Positions 61,255 to 64,000 of a DNA stretch of 64,000 bases are shown here, in pieces (within the stretch, counting starts at the first letter, position 1; each line of letters opens with the position of its first letter). Location: positions 33,288 to 97,287 of the forward strand of contig NZ_JWTA01000019.1 in NCBI RefSeq assembly GCF_000813825.1, in the 5' to 3' direction. Made by a program: the position numbers and the translations under genes. This DNA comes from Chryseobacterium taiwanense (GTDB taxonomy: Bacteria > Bacteroidota > Bacteroidia > Flavobacteriales > Weeksellaceae). The notes under the pieces were generated by a model. It was not told where the DNA came from and did no database searches. It saw nothing but the letters and a program-made list of their open reading frames with translations.

Positions 61255-62649
61255 TTATATACTGCGTCCTTTTGTGCGTCCTTTAGGTTTGTCATGCTTT
61301 GCCTGCTGAATATGGTCTTTAGGAGATTGCTGGCCTTTATGTAATGATTCCTTTACATTTTTAGTGGCTTCATTGGTTTTACCTTCTGAATTAACTGCTG
61401 TTTGTGTTTTGTGCTCTTCTGTAGGTTTTGCCTGTTCCTTTAGTTGGTTGGGATTGCTAAATGAGAAATCGATTTTTCCGGTTTCCTGATTAAGGGTGAT
61501 ATACCCTTGGTAGGGTTGATCCTTTTTATCCAATAGTCCATCAAGATAGATGGTTTGCCCGGCTTTAAATTGATTATATTGTTCATCATTTAATTCCTTA
61601 CCTCTGAATGTTTTTGGAATTTCCGATGATGGGGATTGTTGAAGGCTCTGTTGATGATCAAACAGAAATTCAACATATTTTTTATCAGCGTTAAACTGAA
61701 CGGAGGCATTGAAAGGTTCGCCTTTGGAAGAAATCATTCCCTCAAGGTATAAGGCTCTACCTTCTATAAGCGTTTGCTTTTGTGCGTCATCTAGTTTGAT
61801 ACCCTTAATTTCATCTGGAATTTTAATGTTCTCTACTTTGTATGCAACAAGCTCATTAGTCAATCGATCTCTGCTGATAAGGGAAGGAGTGATTTCATCA
61901 GTCTTTGGATTGATAAGATCTACCACACGCCCCATATTACCGTTTTCTATTAAATTCTTTTTGTCTTCAGTAGTAAATTCATGTCCCAGAAACTTAAAGT
62001 TAAAATTCGGTTCTTTTCTGATTCCGTGGATATTAACCATTACCTCGCCGGCATCGTTGGTGTTCAGTGAAAGTCGTGCATCCATGCGTGTTAGTGCTGT
62101 TCCGAGATTAATGGTAACAGGAACAAGGCCATTGGTTTTAAACCCTCTTAACATGGGGTCTAAAGCATTTACTTTTTCTAATTTTTCTTGGGTTAAGCCA
62201 AATTTTGACATCATATTCCAGTCAATCTGATCTGCAGAATATTGATATTCTTTTTCTGATAATGGATTTGTACTCATAATATTGGTGTTTGGGTTTAATA
62301 TTTTGTAGGTATTTAGAAATTCTTCCCCTTCAGTACTGGGATTTTTAAGGTGGTGCTGGATTTGTTTTCCAATATTTTCAGACTCTTTAAGGGGAGATTT
62401 AAAGAAATTGAATAGGGTCGGGTTTTTGAGCTGGCTTAAGAAGTTGGAGAAAAAATTAGAGAACATATCTCCATGTTTATCAATTTTTAAAAATTGATTC
62501 TGATTTTTTTCTGTGTTGGGGACTGTTTTTAAGTCACCTTTTTCGTCAATAGTTTTTACCGCCTCAATCTTGTTGGTTTTGGGGTTTAAAACCAGTAAAA
62601 TATTGATTAAGGAAGGATCTGGATTTTGAGTATTAGTAATATTTTCCAT
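61255..62649 (-). CDS. DUF4099/DUF3945 domain protein
   Basis: 464 residues: Lys/Asn-rich N-terminal part, DUF4099-like segment (about 140-210: IDWNMMSKFGLTQEKLEKVNALDPMLRGFKTNGLVPV), then repeated DUF3945-like units, each with a L-x-x-x-Q-x-x-x-x-x-x-G-x-x-x-Y-L-x-G pattern (AQKQTLIEGRALYLEGM; EQYNQFKAGQTIYLDGL). Ends in a basic low-complexity tail. Often next to TopB on Bacteroidota ICEs. Function unknown; the pairing suggests a role in DNA processing during transfer. Confidence 0.88.
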   Translation of the reverse strand: MENITNTQNPDPSLINILLVLNPKTNKIEAVKTIDEKGDLKTVPNTEKNQNQFLKIDKHGDMFSNFFSNFLSQLKNPTLFNFFKSPLKESENIGKQIQHHLKNPSTEGEEFLNTYKILNPNTNIMSTNPLSEKEYQYSADQIDWNMMSKFGLTQEKLEKVNALDPMLRGFKTNGLVPVTINLGTALTRMDARLSLNTNDAGEVMVNIHGIRKEPNFNFKFLGHEFTTEDKKNLIENGNMGRVVDLINPKTDEITPSLISRDRLTNELVAYKVENIKIPDEIKGIKLDDAQKQTLIEGRALYLEGMISSKGEPFNASVQFNADKKYVEFLFDHQQSLQQSPSSEIPKTFRGKELNDEQYNQFKAGQTIYLDGLLDKKDQPYQGYITLNQETGKIDFSFSNPNQLKEQAKPTEEHKTQTAVNSEGKTNEATKNVKESLHKGQQSPKDHIQQAKHDKPKGRTKGRSI

Positions 62650-62703
62650 GATGCTAAATGTTTATTTAGTATCGAAGATAGATGGTATAATTAAGATACC
62701 ATA

Positions 62704-62820
62704 ATGAAGGTATTGAAAGGAAGAATTTGGCTTAGTCTTTCAGGAGTAGTATCCGAAAAAAAGAAAACAATTATAAAATTTTTTAATTTTTTTAATGATC
62801 TGGAAAAATTACTAATTTAG
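62704..62820 (+). CDS. possible 38-residue small protein
   Basis: ATG at 62704 to TAG at 62820, 38 codons, basic and hydrophobic (MKVLKGRIWLSLSGVVSEKK, ...FFNFFNDLEKLLI). Terminator at 62856 follows. Chance frame is possible in AT-rich DNA; the terminator is the main reason to list it. It could instead be part of a non-coding RNA. Confidence 0.25.
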   Translation: MKVLKGRIWLSLSGVVSEKKKTIIKFFNFFNDLEKLLI

Positions 62821-62855
62821 AATACCTCAATCAAGAGGCTCTTACATAATTTGGG

Positions 62856-62890
62856 ATCCTGTCTTATAAATAATAAGACAGGATTTTTTA
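62856..62890 (+). terminator. plus-strand terminator with no obvious gene
   Basis: ATCCTGTCTTAT (62856-62867) and ATAAGACAGGAT (62873-62884) are perfect complements with an AAATA loop followed by TTTTTT. It implies a plus-strand transcript starting inside 62650-62850. Confidence 0.75.
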
Positions 62891-63039
62891 ATATCGGAGA
62901 GATAGTTATGTTATACTAAAAAGCAGAGTTAGAATATAGAATCATGATTATTAATAATTTTTGTATAACTATTATGCAAAAAATAATTAATTTTATCTTG
63001 TCTCATCTTAGAGACATTTTTTTCATCATTTGTGTTTAG

Positions 63040-63073
63040 AATCCTGTTTTTATATTAGAAAACAGGATTTTTA
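63040..63073 (+). terminator. second plus-strand terminator, related to the one at 62856
   Basis: AATCCTGTTTT (63040-63050) and AAAACAGGATT (63059-63069) with an 8-base loop, T run afterwards. It shares ATCCTGT...ACAGGAT with the first. The small hairpin GTCTC/GAGAC (about 63000-63015) precedes it. Only minus-strand genes adjoin, so it too implies a small plus-strand RNA. Confidence 0.65.
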
Positions 63074-63298
63074 TCTTTTGTCCAAATAAATAGATTTGTT
63101 CTCAAATATATTCATACCTAGTATTTTATCAAGAGAAATATTGTAAATCAATTCTACAGAAAAATTTGAAATTTCGTACAAAACATATTTTGATTGAGAA
63201 ACGGTTCTTTCACTGATTAAATGTCCGTGAGAAAGAACATAGTCATATTGCGTTTGACGGTCTGGTAAATTTTGAAAATCATAATAAGAGATAATCAT
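63071..63298 (-). CDS. small protein of unknown function next to the S24 regulator
   Basis: 75 residues (MIISYYDFQNLPDRQTQYDYVLSHGH...), mixed hydrophobic and polar, no membrane helix. It lies 17 bp downstream of the XRE/S24 gene on the same strand, so it is likely co-transcribed. The protein looks compact, with the pattern YDYVLSHGHLISERTVSQSKYVLYEI. No family recognised. Possibly an accessory to the repressor. Confidence 0.65.
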   Translation of the reverse strand: MIISYYDFQNLPDRQTQYDYVLSHGHLISERTVSQSKYVLYEISNFSVELIYNISLDKILGMNIFENKSIYLDKR

Positions 63299-63315
63299 AA
63301 CAGGATGTGGATTTT

Positions 63316-64000
63316 TTAATTGTTTTTTGAAATTTTTTCATCAAGTCCCTGAATATCTTTTCTGATTTCTAAGAACATTTCTTTTAGATTATAGTTTTCA
63401 AGACGATCTGGTTCAAAGTCCTCTGGGAAAATTCCTGAAGCATACTGCCATATTTCAACGATTTCTCCCAATGGAATTTCATAAGGTTTATAGAATGAGT
63501 TATCAGCGGCTACAGTTATTGATTTCTTATTTCTGGAAGTAAACCTTTTATAAGAAATACCATCATTTAACGTAACAAAAACATAACTTTTATTTGGTTT
63601 CAGATCATCAATGTTTTCAAGATATTTTCCAATAATATACGAACCATCTTTAAATGGGGGCATAGAATCCCCTTGAGCCGGGAATGCTCTGTATTTACCA
63701 TTGGTTAAAAAAGGAAGTGAAATTCTTTGCAGACTTTCAATATATTCAGGGTCACTATACCCTGATAAATAACCCATAGAAGCTTTTTGTGGAACAATTT
63801 CAATGCTGTTATTACCCAATTGGTCTACTACAACTGGTAATACAATTCTGTTATCCGGAAGTTTTAATACATCTTTCAGTGGGTATTTTCTAATATCCAC
63901 CGTGAGAAGCAGATCAATACTCAAATTGAAATATTTTGAAATTCTGATGAGCAGTTCGTAAGGAGCCTCAGAACGTCCATCCTCATATTTGGAATAACGA
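63316..64000 (-). CDS. XRE HTH plus S24 (LexA/CI-like) repressor, 5' part beyond window
   Basis: The frame is open across the right edge: upstream of the TTG at 63924 the reading continues YSKYEDGRSEAPYELLIRISKYFNLSIDLLLTVD, the end of a Cro/CI-type HTH. After it comes the S24 peptidase domain: Ser in PAQGDSMPPF, Lys in GISYKRF (catalytic Ser-Lys dyad), and DNSFYKPYEIPLGEIVEIWQY. It would self-cleave upon SOS signalling and so induce element genes. The start lies outside the window. Confidence 0.88.
   Translation of the reverse strand, partial: RYSKYEDGRSEAPYELLIRISKYFNLSIDLLLTVDIRKYPLKDVLKLPDNRIVLPVVVDQLGNNSIEIVPQKASMGYLSGYSDPEYIESLQRISLPFLTNGKYRAFPAQGDSMPPFKDGSYIIGKYLENIDDLKPNKSYVFVTLNDGISYKRFTSRNKKSITVAADNSFYKPYEIPLGEIVEIWQYASGIFPEDFEPDRLENYNLKEMFLEIRKDIQGLDEKISKNN

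Larger units (their letters stand above)
34411..64000. mobile_element. integrative conjugative element, CTnDOT-like (left part; right end outside window)
   Basis: It begins after the 3' end of tRNA-Arg with a serine recombinase reading toward the tRNA, and carries RadC-like and MBL proteins, a tra operon traE-N, traA-D, an oriT-like region, mobA-B-C, topB, and an XRE/S24 regulator. No second tRNA 3' end copy was seen in the window, so the other attachment site must lie to the right. The visible part is about 29.6 kb. Cargo genes sit at backbone junctions in the opposite orientation. Confidence 0.88.

Noticed and set aside
61709..62230. 173-codon plus-strand frame
   Set aside because: It is fully antisense to the DUF4099/DUF3945 gene, which has clear domain patterns; it has no features of its own.
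1..64000. CRISPR array, rRNA operon, insertion sequence with transposase, prophage structural genes
   Set aside because: No regularly spaced repeats, no rRNA segments, no transposase frames and no capsid or tail genes were seen in the window.

Overview
The window looks like chromosome of an AT-rich Bacteroidota, most likely a Chryseobacterium-like member of the Weeksellaceae. This is judged from protein character (S9 peptidases, SPFH, DUF4377 lipoprotein, LytS/LytR pair), promoter -7 elements of the TAnnTTTG type, near absence of Shine-Dalgarno sites, and a CTnDOT-type conjugation module. No database search was possible, so genus level is inference.

Region 1 (1-34,330) is ordinary chromosome. 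It opens with a run of small paralogous genes (two DinB-like, four SRPBCC, two VOC proteins with three VOC domains in all, an alpha/beta hydrolase, a DoxX-like membrane protein). An S9 peptidase, an ECF sigma factor with two small downstream genes, a J-domain protein, gcvP, an AAA ATPase and a LytS/LytR two-component system follow. Next come dgt, a minus-strand operon of small redox/tautomerase-type enzymes (nitronate monooxygenase, SDR, 4-OT, YceI) with a Crp-like regulator, an SPFH protein, an APC permease, and a TPR protein followed by an outer-membrane barrel. Intergenic gaps carry several families of dispersed inverted or direct repeats.

Region 2 (34,337 to the window end) is the left part of an integrative conjugative element inserted at the 3' end of tRNA-Arg(TCG). 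A large serine recombinase reads toward the tRNA and its last codons are antisense to it. The backbone is of CTnDOT type: traA(parA), traB/C (DUF3408) and traD-like at 53.5-51.6 kb; traE-F-G-I-J-K-L-M-N at 46.9-39.0 kb; an oriT-like region and mobA-mobB at 53.9-55.8 kb; the coupling protein mobC at 57-59 kb; topB and a DUF4099/DUF3945 protein at 59-62.6 kb; and a phage-repressor-like XRE/S24 regulator running off the right edge. The right end of the element is not in the window.

At three joints of this backbone a gene in the opposite orientation is inserted: a 1441-aa STAND-type NTPase with a PD-(D/E)XK-like N-terminus between traD and traE, a DUF1016/YhcG-like nuclease between mobB and mobC, and an SH3-MBL (ComEC-like) hydrolase beyond traN where traO-Q would be expected. 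The large STAND protein resembles Avs-type antiphage sensors and is the best candidate for an undescribed defence function. A second notable item is a two-copy element (51.5 and 59.0 kb): a 7-bp hairpin with different sequence but conserved pairing, directly followed by about 40 almost identical bases, which looks like a structured RNA.
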